Part shown: positions 57,428-64,000 of the stretch, one piece after another | Layout: each line of letters starts with the position of its first letter | Position numbering within the stretch: position 1 is the stretch's first letter | From: Phaeobacter inhibens DSM 16374 | GTDB lineage: Bacteria; Pseudomonadota; Alphaproteobacteria; Rhodobacterales; Rhodobacteraceae | DNA length: 64,000 bases | Direction of reading: 5' to 3' | Assembly: GCF_000473105.1 (NCBI RefSeq) | Contig: NZ_KI421498.1 | Coordinates: forward strand, 744,001 to 808,000 | Translations under genes and position numbers: made by a program | Notes under the pieces: model-generated | What the model saw: only the letters and a program-made list of their open reading frames with translations | Told to the model about the DNA's origin: nothing | The model's database searches: none

Positions 57428-57440
57428 ATTAGCAACTAAT
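57428..57440. promoter_or_regulatory. Candidate Lrp-type operator between mdeR and mdeA
   Basis: The perfect 5-bp inverted repeat attagcaactaat lies 32 bases before the mdeR start and 49 before the mdeA start. It is AT-flanked, as expected for an Lrp/AsnC binding site serving both divergent promoters. Confidence 0.5.
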
Positions 57441-57489
57441 CACCCGCGTGGCCATCCTAAGATGCTGGAAACACAATAGGGTGATTTCC

Positions 57490-58695
57490 ATGACAAAAAC
57501 CGGCTCCAGCTTCTCCACACGCGCAATCCACCATGGCTATGACACGCAGTCGCAGCAGGGATCGCTGAACCCGCCGCTCTATCTGACGTCGACGTTCACC
57601 TTCGATTCCGCCGAGGCCGGTGGCGAGATGTTCACGGGTGAGCGCGAGGGGCATTTCTACAGCCGGATCTCCAACCCGACGCTGGACCATCTGGAGCAGC
57701 GCATTGCCAATCTGGAAGGGGGCGAAGCAGGGCTCGCCACGGCGTCCGGCATGGGTGCGATCACTTCGACGCTGTGGTCGTTCCTTGCGGCGGGTGACGA
57801 GATCATCCTCGACAAGACACTCTATGGCTGCACCTTCTCCTTCATGACCCATGGTCTGCCGCGTTTTGGTGTGAAGGTGCGCCTGGTGGATATGACAGAT
57901 CCGACCAATCTGGCAGAGGCGATCAGCCCCAAGACCAAGCTGGTCTATTTCGAGACGCCGGCGAATCCCAATAATCGCTTGATCGACATTGCTGCGATTT
58001 CCGAGATTGCGCACAAAGCCGGTGCCAAAGTGGTGGTCGACAACACCTTTGCCACGCCGGTCCTCACGCGACCGATCGAACTGGGCGCAGATATCGTGGT
58101 GCATTCGGCAACCAAATTCATCAGTGGTCATGGCGATGTCATCGCGGGGCTGGTGGTGGGCTCCAAGGAGGATATCACCCAGATCCGTCTGGTGGGGCTG
58201 AAGGATATGACTGGTGCGGTCATGTCACCCTTCAGCGCAATGCTACTGATGCGCGGCCTGAAGACGCTGGAACTGCGCATGGAGCGCCATTGCAAATCCG
58301 CACTGAAAGTCGCTGAGGCACTGCAAGCGCATCCTGCGGTGGAGCGGGTCTATTATCCAGGCCTTGATGATTTTGCCCAGAGAGATCTGGCCGGGCGGCA
58401 GATGTCGGGCTTTGGTGGCATGATCCCGTTTGAAGTGGTCGGCGGCAAGGCAGGCGGTATCGCCATGATGAACCGGCTTGAGATGATCCAGCGCGCGGTC
58501 TCGCTAGGTGATGCGGAGACCCTGATCCAACACCCGGCCAGCATGACCCATTCGACCTACACCCCTGAGGAACGCGCCGAACATGGCATCGCTGAGGGTC
58601 TGGTGCGGATGTCGGTAGGGCTTGAAGGTGTCGACGATATCATCGACGATCTGATGCAGGCGCTGTCCTCGCATAACGCCTACGCCGCTGCCTGA
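57490..58695 (+). CDS. mdeA: Methionine gamma-lyase
   Basis: Splits methionine into methanethiol, 2-oxobutyrate and ammonia. The 401-residue PLP enzyme has ATASGMGAITSTLWSF and the active-site cysteine region LYGCTFSFMTHG (Cys114, equivalent to Cys116 of P. putida MGL), which separates it from cystathionine lyases. The Schiff-base lysine is Lys209 in HSATKFISGHGD. The start at 57490 is favoured by family length; an in-frame ATG 14 codons earlier lacks support. The MdeB gene follows, and the Lrp regulator is divergent. Methanethiol release is of ecological interest in marine roseobacters. Confidence 0.92.
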   Translation: MTKTGSSFSTRAIHHGYDTQSQQGSLNPPLYLTSTFTFDSAEAGGEMFTGEREGHFYSRISNPTLDHLEQRIANLEGGEAGLATASGMGAITSTLWSFLAAGDEIILDKTLYGCTFSFMTHGLPRFGVKVRLVDMTDPTNLAEAISPKTKLVYFETPANPNNRLIDIAAISEIAHKAGAKVVVDNTFATPVLTRPIELGADIVVHSATKFISGHGDVIAGLVVGSKEDITQIRLVGLKDMTGAVMSPFSAMLLMRGLKTLELRMERHCKSALKVAEALQAHPAVERVYYPGLDDFAQRDLAGRQMSGFGGMIPFEVVGGKAGGIAMMNRLEMIQRAVSLGDAETLIQHPASMTHSTYTPEERAEHGIAEGLVRMSVGLEGVDDIIDDLMQALSSHNAYAAA

Positions 58696-58709
58696 TCTCG
58701 GCTGTGCCC

Positions 58710-58729
58710 GGCGCCCCCGTTGGGGCGCC
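58710..58729 (+). other. Hairpin between mdeA and mdeB
   Basis: A perfect 8-bp GC stem (ggcgcccc with ggggcgcc, loop CGTT) 14 bases after the mdeA stop, followed by two weaker GC hairpins before 58800. There is only TT after the stem. It may lower expression of mdeB relative to mdeA or protect the upstream message. Confidence 0.55.
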
Positions 58730-58810
58730 TTATGGTAACGGCCGCGCCCTTCGGGCCGCTCTATGTAAAAGGCCCCCTCCGCACTCCGGCGGGAGGGGTA
58801 GCTTCGACTT

Positions 58811-61222
58811 ATGCCAACGAGTTTGACCATGACCCCGACAACCGCCGCGCCGCCACCCTCTCCTGAAATGCTGAAGACGATTGAGCAGCGGTTGCTGTGG
58901 CTGTCACATTGGATGATCCACAACGCCAACCACCTGCGCGCCAAGGAAGATGGCATCAAGATCGGCGGCCATCAGGCCAGCTCTGCCTCCATGGTGTCGA
59001 TCATGACCGCGCTCTATTTCAGCGCGCTGCGGCCCGAGGACCGGGTGGCCGTGAAACCCCATGCCTCGCCGATCTTTCATGCGATCCAATATCTGATGGG
59101 CAATCAGACCCGTGAGAAGATGGAGAATTTCCGTGGTTTTGGCGGGGTGCAGAGCTACCCGAGCCGGACCAAAGATATTGATGACGTGGATTTCTCCACC
59201 GGATCCGTGGGTCTGGGCGTGGCGATCACCTCCTTTGCGTCCATGGTTCAGGACTATATCACCGCGAAATCCTGGGGCGCAGACGCGCCGCAGGGGCGCA
59301 TGGTGGCGCTGGTCGGCGATGCAGAACTGGATGAGGGCAATGTCTATGAATGCCTTCAGGAAGGCTGGAAAAACGATCTGCGCAACACCTGGTGGATCAT
59401 TGATTACAACCGCCAGTCCCTTGACGGGATTGTGCGCGAAGGATTGTTCCAGCGGATTGAGAAGATCTTTGACGCCTTTGGCTGGGATGTGGTGAAGGTA
59501 AAATATGGCGCCCTGCAACGCGCCGCCTTTGAGGAGCCGGGCGGCGACAAGCTGCGTCAGTGGATTGATGATTGCCCCAACCAGACCTATTCGGCGCTGA
59601 CCTTTATGGGCGGGGCTGTCTGGCGTCAGCATCTGATGGAGGATCTGGGCGATCAGGGGGATGTGACTGCACTGATAGAGCGGCGTTCGGATGCGGATCT
59701 GGCAGCCCTGATGGAAAACCTCGGCGGTAATTGCGTGACCACCATGGCCGATACCTTTGCCGCCATCGACCATGATCGTCCGGTTTGTTTCCTGGCCTAT
59801 ACGGTGAAGGGGTGGGGCACGCCCATCGCGGGCCATAAGGACAACCACGGCGGCCTGATGAACAAGACCCAAATGGCCGAATGGCAGCGCTACATGGGTG
59901 TCGCTGAGGGTGAGGAATGGGAGCCGTTCGCAACGGTCGAAAATGTAGCTGCGCTGCAGGGCTTTCTTGATCAGGCCCCGTTTTTTGCCAAGGGAGCGCG
60001 GCGCTATCAGGATGCGCGCTTACCCGTGCCAACGGTGGAGGTGAAGACCGATCGCGAGATGTCGACACAGATGGGATTTGGCAAGATCCTTGATGATCTC
60101 TCCAAAGGTGACAGCGACCTGGCGACACGGATTGTCACCATGTCACCGGATGTGACCGGGACCACCAACCTTGGCCCTTGGGTGAACCGGCGCAAGCTCT
60201 TCGCCCGCACGGCTCAGGCGGATGCTTTCATCGAGCATAAGATCCCGTCGACCGCCAAATGGGAGTTCACACCGGACGGCCAGCACATCGAGCTGGGCAT
60301 CGCTGAGATGAACCTGTTCCTGCTGTTGGGGGCTGCCGGCCTGTCTCAATCGCTGTTTGGCAAGCGGTTGATCCCTATTGGCACCGTCTATGACCCCTTC
60401 GTCGCGCGCGGCCTCGATGCGCTCAATTATGCCTGCTATCAGGATGCCCGTTTTATGATCGTGGGCACACCGTCGGGGGTGACACTCGCGCCTGAGGGTG
60501 GTGCGCATCAATCCATCGGCTCGCCGCTGATCGGGATGAGCCAGGACGGGTTGGCCGCGTTTGAACCTGCTTTCGTCGATGAGCTGGCGGTGATCATGGA
60601 ATGGGCGTTTGATTATCTTCAGCGTGACGGCGAGGGCGACCCGGATGAGCGCACATGGCTGCGCGATGAGACCGGCGGCTCGGTCTATCTCCGGCTGACC
60701 ACCAACCCGATTGAACAGCCGGGCAAACGTGTTGACGATGATTTCCGGCAAGGCGCCATTGATGGCGCTTACTGGCTGAAAAAGCCGGGGCCGAACTGTG
60801 ATGTGGTGATCGCCTATCAGGGGGCTGTTGCGCCGGAAGCCATTAAAGCCGCTGCCGCCATTGGCGAAGGCCGCCGTGACGTGGGCGTGCTGGCGGTCAC
60901 CTCGGCCGACCGGCTAAATGCGGGCTGGACCGCAGCGCAGCGGGCGCGGGCCCGTGGTCTGCCGCAGGCACAAAGCCATATCGAGACGTTGCTGGCCCAG
61001 CTGCCCAGCCATTGCAAGCTGATCACAGTGATTGACGGGCACCCCGCAACCCTGAGCTGGCTGGGGAGCGTTCAGGGGCATCAGTCTATTCCGCTTGGCG
61101 TCGAGCATTTTGGTCAGACCGGTACCATCGGTGATCTCTACCGCCATTTCGGCATCGACGCGCAAGCCATCACCGCGGCTGCAGACGGGTTGACGGCAGG
61201 GCGACGGCTTAAGGTGGTGTAA
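58811..61222 (+). CDS. mdeB: AceE-like homodimeric 2-oxoacid dehydrogenase E1 (MdeB-like)
   Basis: An 803-residue thiamine-diphosphate enzyme of the homodimeric pyruvate dehydrogenase E1 type, often labelled transketolase. The cofactor motif starts VGDAELDEGNVYE and closes near DYNRQSLDG. IKIGGHQASSASMVSIM and PSRTKDIDDVDFSTGSVGLG match the AceE N-terminal half. In P. putida MdeB acts on 2-oxobutyrate, the product of MdeA, giving propionyl units. Position 115 bases after mdeA supports the same job here. No E2 or E3 gene is nearby, so it must borrow them or act alone. The Shine-Dalgarno is distant; an ATG at 58829 is an alternative start. Confidence 0.86.
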   Translation: MPTSLTMTPTTAAPPPSPEMLKTIEQRLLWLSHWMIHNANHLRAKEDGIKIGGHQASSASMVSIMTALYFSALRPEDRVAVKPHASPIFHAIQYLMGNQTREKMENFRGFGGVQSYPSRTKDIDDVDFSTGSVGLGVAITSFASMVQDYITAKSWGADAPQGRMVALVGDAELDEGNVYECLQEGWKNDLRNTWWIIDYNRQSLDGIVREGLFQRIEKIFDAFGWDVVKVKYGALQRAAFEEPGGDKLRQWIDDCPNQTYSALTFMGGAVWRQHLMEDLGDQGDVTALIERRSDADLAALMENLGGNCVTTMADTFAAIDHDRPVCFLAYTVKGWGTPIAGHKDNHGGLMNKTQMAEWQRYMGVAEGEEWEPFATVENVAALQGFLDQAPFFAKGARRYQDARLPVPTVEVKTDREMSTQMGFGKILDDLSKGDSDLATRIVTMSPDVTGTTNLGPWVNRRKLFARTAQADAFIEHKIPSTAKWEFTPDGQHIELGIAEMNLFLLLGAAGLSQSLFGKRLIPIGTVYDPFVARGLDALNYACYQDARFMIVGTPSGVTLAPEGGAHQSIGSPLIGMSQDGLAAFEPAFVDELAVIMEWAFDYLQRDGEGDPDERTWLRDETGGSVYLRLTTNPIEQPGKRVDDDFRQGAIDGAYWLKKPGPNCDVVIAYQGAVAPEAIKAAAAIGEGRRDVGVLAVTSADRLNAGWTAAQRARARGLPQAQSHIETLLAQLPSHCKLITVIDGHPATLSWLGSVQGHQSIPLGVEHFGQTGTIGDLYRHFGIDAQAITAAADGLTAGRRLKVV

Positions 61223-61270
61223 CGTCTGACCTCTCCTGAGGCAGGTCAAAGACTACAGATGTGGAACATG

Positions 61271-61298
61271 AAAAAGGCGCAGTCACCTGCGCCTTTTT
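61271..61298. terminator. Bidirectional terminator between mdeB and the CheB/CheR gene
   Basis: A perfect 12-bp stem (aaaaaggcgcag with ctgcgccttttt, loop TCAC) with a T-run on either strand, between convergent genes. Confidence 0.93.
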
Positions 61299-61327
61299 TG
61301 AAATGTGATTGCCCTATGTGAAGGCGA

Positions 61328-64000
61328 TCAGCTGTCAGTCTCCTGCGCCTCGCGGAAGATCCCGACCAGTCGCGTCACATCACCATTGTCGTCGCGAATA
61401 GCCATCCCCTGGCTCTCCACCTGGATCTCGACGCCATCGGGACGGATCAAACGTTTGATGAAGGAAAAACCGTTACCCGTTTCAATGGCCTCGGAGACGA
61501 TGCGCTGCACATCCTCACGGTCATCGGGGTGGAAGAAGGCAATCGCGCTGTCGATTTCCGGATCATAATCCTCGGGTTTTACGCCATGGATCTCATAGAC
61601 TTTGGGCGACCAATAGGGGGTCTGGCCATCCGCATCGATGGACCAGAAACCGATCCCGACCATGTCCTGAACCAATTCGGCCTGCATCAGCAACTCTTCG
61701 GCCCGTTCGCGTGCCTCCACGGTTTCTGTCACATCGGTGCCAATGGTGAAAACAGTCGGTTCCTCGGTGATGTGATGCGGGAACCGGTGGCGGTCCATGC
61801 TGATCCAGCGGTCGCCCTCACCACCGGGCAAGCTCACCTGCAGCAGTTCATTGTCAAACCCGTCCTTGCTGTCGAGCACCTTTGCATCTTCCCGGAGCGT
61901 CTGCTCATCAGCGCCGGCGTCCGATGCGAGTGCAAAGAGATTCTTTGACAGCGCCTTGTCCCGGCTCAGCCCAAGGAGTTCCGCATAGGCCGAACTGATC
62001 CGCAGGACCTCACCGCTGCGGGTTCGATTGAGCAGCAGCAGATTGGAGTTGTCGAGGATCATCTCCATCTCATGGGCCATGCCGGGGAATTCCGACACCA
62101 CCATGGTCACGCCGAGGATCTGCCCATTGACATCAAAGTAGGGCGAGCAGGTCAGCCGGATGCGGGTGCCCTTGGAGGTGAATTCCTCGGTCACGGTCTG
62201 GCCAAGGCGCAGCGCCTCGCTGCAGATCGGTGCCAGGATCGGAAAACCTTCCGGCAGGGCACATTGGCTGATGTGCGGGCTGGAGATGGGGCGGCGGATA
62301 TTGAACATCCGGGTTGCCGCCAGAGTTGCCTGAGTGATCTGCAAAGCGCTGTCGGCCACAACAATCGCCAGCGGCGTGCTTTCGAGAACGGAGATCAGCT
62401 CGCCGGTACGACCACTCAGCTCGGACGCGGTGACCTGCAGTTCCTCGTTGACGGTAATCAGCTCTTCGTTGGTGGATTGCAGTTCCTCGTTTGAGGTCTC
62501 CAGCTCCTCATTGGTGGCTTGAAGTTCCTCATTGGTGGATTGCAGCTCCTCATTGAGCGACTGCAGTTCCTCGTTCGAGGTCTCCAGCTCTTCAATTGTC
62601 TGCTGCAGAGCTTCGCGGGTTGTCGCGACCTCATTCTCAAGATTGCGGATCCGTTCAAAGGTGGCGTCACCTTCCTCACCAACAATCGGTGTCTCACTCA
62701 TCCGGGAGCGGTCAACCGTGACCGGCGTGAAGACCACAAGCGCCGCGCGTTCGCTGATGTCCTTGGCGATAATCGGGTAGACGTCGAGGCGGATCTCCTC
62801 GTCGTCATTCTCTGCCAGAAGATGGCGCACGCCGCCCTTGTGAGCGCCGTTTTTCAGCGCGATGGTGATCAGGCTGCGCGCCTCTTCACGCAGGGGGCTG
62901 CGCAGCAGATCAAGATGCATCCGCAACGAACTGGTCTCATTGACTTCGATAAACTGACTCACCGAGCCATAGACCCGCGCGATGGAGAAATCCTCGGTGA
63001 CCAGAAGCGAGTTTTTGCCCAGGGACTGTGCCAATGCCTCAAACAGCTGACGGTCGGTGGAGGGCCCCGGCTGTGCAGGCGGTTTGATGGTTGGCCGCTG
63101 CGCCATCATCGGCACCGATGGCATATTATAGGGCTGCTGGGCCTGATGGGCGCGCAGAGATCGCTTACGATAGACATGCGATGCAGAGCGGTCCTGGACG
63201 AACAGTTCATCAGATCCGGCGACGCTCTCGGCGGTGCCGAGGAACAGCAGCCCATGCGGTGACATCGCATAGTGGAACCGCGACATGACTTTCTGCTGCA
63301 GCGGGTTGCCGAAATAAATCAGTAGGTTGCGGCAGCAGATCAGATCTACCTTCTGAAACGGCGGATCCTGGCAGACGTTGTGGTCGGAGAACAGAACCGC
63401 ATTGCGCAGGTTGTCGACCACCCGGACGCCATCGGTCTGGCGGATCAGGTATTTATCCGCAAGTTCAGAGGGGATATCGTTCAGCGCCGCAAGGCTGTAG
63501 ACCCCTTTACGCGCCGTTTTCAACGCATCCTTATCGATATCGGTCGCGAAAATCTGCACCCGTGATTTGAGCTGATTGGTCGGGTTGCCGAGCGCCTCAG
63601 AGACCACCATGGCGATTGAGTAGGCCTCTTCGCCGGTGGCGCAGCCAGCCACCCAGATTCGCAGCGGGCCGGGACCGCGCTCCTTGATCAGTTGGGGCAG
63701 CAGCGCTTTCAACAACTCGAATTCTTCGCGGTCGCGGAAAAACCGCGTGACCGAAATCAGCAAGTCCTTGAACAAGGCATCAACAGCATGAGGGTTGTTG
63801 CGGCAGAACTGGGTGTATTCCTCCTGGGTTTCGATCCCAAGGGCAATCATGCGCCGCTCGATCCGGCGGCTGATGGTTGTCTGTTTGTAGTCGCGGAAAT
63901 CCACGCGGGTGCGCGCCAGAAGAATTTGTAGCAGATCCGACACCGGCGAGTCCCGCAGGCTGTTCTCATGCCGGAAGGAGGTGAAATCACGCGGGGAAGA
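61328..64000 (-). CDS. CheB/CheR-type methyltransferase with coiled coil and PAS domains (cut by window edge)
   Basis: The frame is open to the right edge, so the N-terminus is missing; at least 890 residues are present. In order: a CheR methyltransferase domain (YKQTTISRRIERRM, then WVAGCATGEEAYSIAMV for S-adenosylmethionine, CRNLLIYF), a linker, and a heptad coiled coil of NEELQ-type repeats. At least two or three PAS regions follow, the last with YWSPKVYEIHG and a typical PAC end (LIRPDGVEIQVESQG). This matches the CheB-CheR-PAS fusion family, in which a CheB methylesterase domain comes first; that part would lie outside the window. No kinase domain follows. The GTG at 63943 is internal, not a start. 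Confidence 0.88.
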   Translation of the reverse strand, partial: SSPRDFTSFRHENSLRDSPVSDLLQILLARTRVDFRDYKQTTISRRIERRMIALGIETQEEYTQFCRNNPHAVDALFKDLLISVTRFFRDREEFELLKALLPQLIKERGPGPLRIWVAGCATGEEAYSIAMVVSEALGNPTNQLKSRVQIFATDIDKDALKTARKGVYSLAALNDIPSELADKYLIRQTDGVRVVDNLRNAVLFSDHNVCQDPPFQKVDLICCRNLLIYFGNPLQQKVMSRFHYAMSPHGLLFLGTAESVAGSDELFVQDRSASHVYRKRSLRAHQAQQPYNMPSVPMMAQRPTIKPPAQPGPSTDRQLFEALAQSLGKNSLLVTEDFSIARVYGSVSQFIEVNETSSLRMHLDLLRSPLREEARSLITIALKNGAHKGGVRHLLAENDDEEIRLDVYPIIAKDISERAALVVFTPVTVDRSRMSETPIVGEEGDATFERIRNLENEVATTREALQQTIEELETSNEELQSLNEELQSTNEELQATNEELETSNEELQSTNEELITVNEELQVTASELSGRTGELISVLESTPLAIVVADSALQITQATLAATRMFNIRRPISSPHISQCALPEGFPILAPICSEALRLGQTVTEEFTSKGTRIRLTCSPYFDVNGQILGVTMVVSEFPGMAHEMEMILDNSNLLLLNRTRSGEVLRISSAYAELLGLSRDKALSKNLFALASDAGADEQTLREDAKVLDSKDGFDNELLQVSLPGGEGDRWISMDRHRFPHHITEEPTVFTIGTDVTETVEARERAEELLMQAELVQDMVGIGFWSIDADGQTPYWSPKVYEIHGVKPEDYDPEIDSAIAFFHPDDREDVQRIVSEAIETGNGFSFIKRLIRPDGVEIQVESQGMAIRDDNGDVTRLVGIFREAQETDS
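62432..62600 (-). repeat. 21-base coding repeats of the coiled coil
   Basis: About eight near-copies of a 21-base unit encoding seven residues (variants of TNEELQS/SNEELQS) make a continuous heptad coiled coil between the CheR and PAS parts. This is usual in CheB/CheR-PAS fusions, and copy number may vary between strains. Confidence 0.85.

Overview
The window reads as a stretch of chromosome from an alphaproteobacterium of the Rhodobacteraceae, most likely the Roseobacter group (Phaeobacter/Ruegeria-like). This is inferred from high-GC coding, the gene order gltA-gltX-comEC-lexA-moeA-moaC-trpC, a B12-dependent NrdJ ribonucleotide reductase, a direct-repeat GTTC-N7-GTTC LexA box, and the trpE/yibQ/trpGDC arrangement. 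No insertion sequence, integrase, CRISPR array, rRNA or replication origin was seen. Both window edges cut genes: the end of an indolepyruvate ferredoxin oxidoreductase on the left and a CheB/CheR-PAS fusion on the right.

Positions 1-9,800 are mostly plus-strand housekeeping genes: an acyltransferase, murI, argC and the cytochrome c maturation genes ccmE, ccmF and ccmH, then a PaaG-like crotonase. Between ccmE and ccmF sits a two-gene lysis cassette (GH108 endolysin and holin) of the kind used to release gene transfer agents. Positions 9,880-31,000 are mainly minus-strand: an RTX protein, gltA, gltX, lexA with its own SOS box, and a tightly overlapped operon trpG-trpD-ung-trpC-moaC-moeA. comEC and a YibQ-type deacetylase lie on the plus strand, and then come trpE, a PpiD-like chaperone, an aminotransferase, gpt, a LysE exporter and fabI. 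Positions 31,100-38,900 hold pdxH, a double cold-shock protein, a DUF192 protein, tRNA-Pro(UGG), nrdJ behind two candidate NrdR boxes, and an MFS transporter.

The accessory part starts near 39 kb. It contains an ammonium transporter fused to GGDEF and EAL domains, then a GntR-controlled operon. That operon encodes a C-S lyase-like PLP enzyme, a complete CUT1 sugar ABC transporter and a YihS-type aldose-ketose isomerase, so it looks like uptake and first catabolic steps for an unidentified sugar or thiosugar. After tRNA-Asn comes a poorly understood cluster at 50.4-56.8 kb: a 1,003-residue HExxH protein, a PAP2/vanadium-haloperoxidase-fold protein with a 72-residue Gly-Leu repeat, and a class III cyclase/TolB-like/TPR protein. 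It is followed by a methionine-catabolism locus equivalent to mdeR-mdeA-mdeB (Lrp regulator, methionine gamma-lyase, AceE-like 2-oxobutyrate dehydrogenase).

The least explained and most interesting items are the GLG-repeat haloperoxidase-fold protein with its HExxH neighbour, the Amt-GGDEF-EAL fusion, the PLP-lyase/ABC/isomerase operon, and the lysis cassette inside the ccm genes. All functional calls rest on motifs, length and context read by eye; no database search was run.
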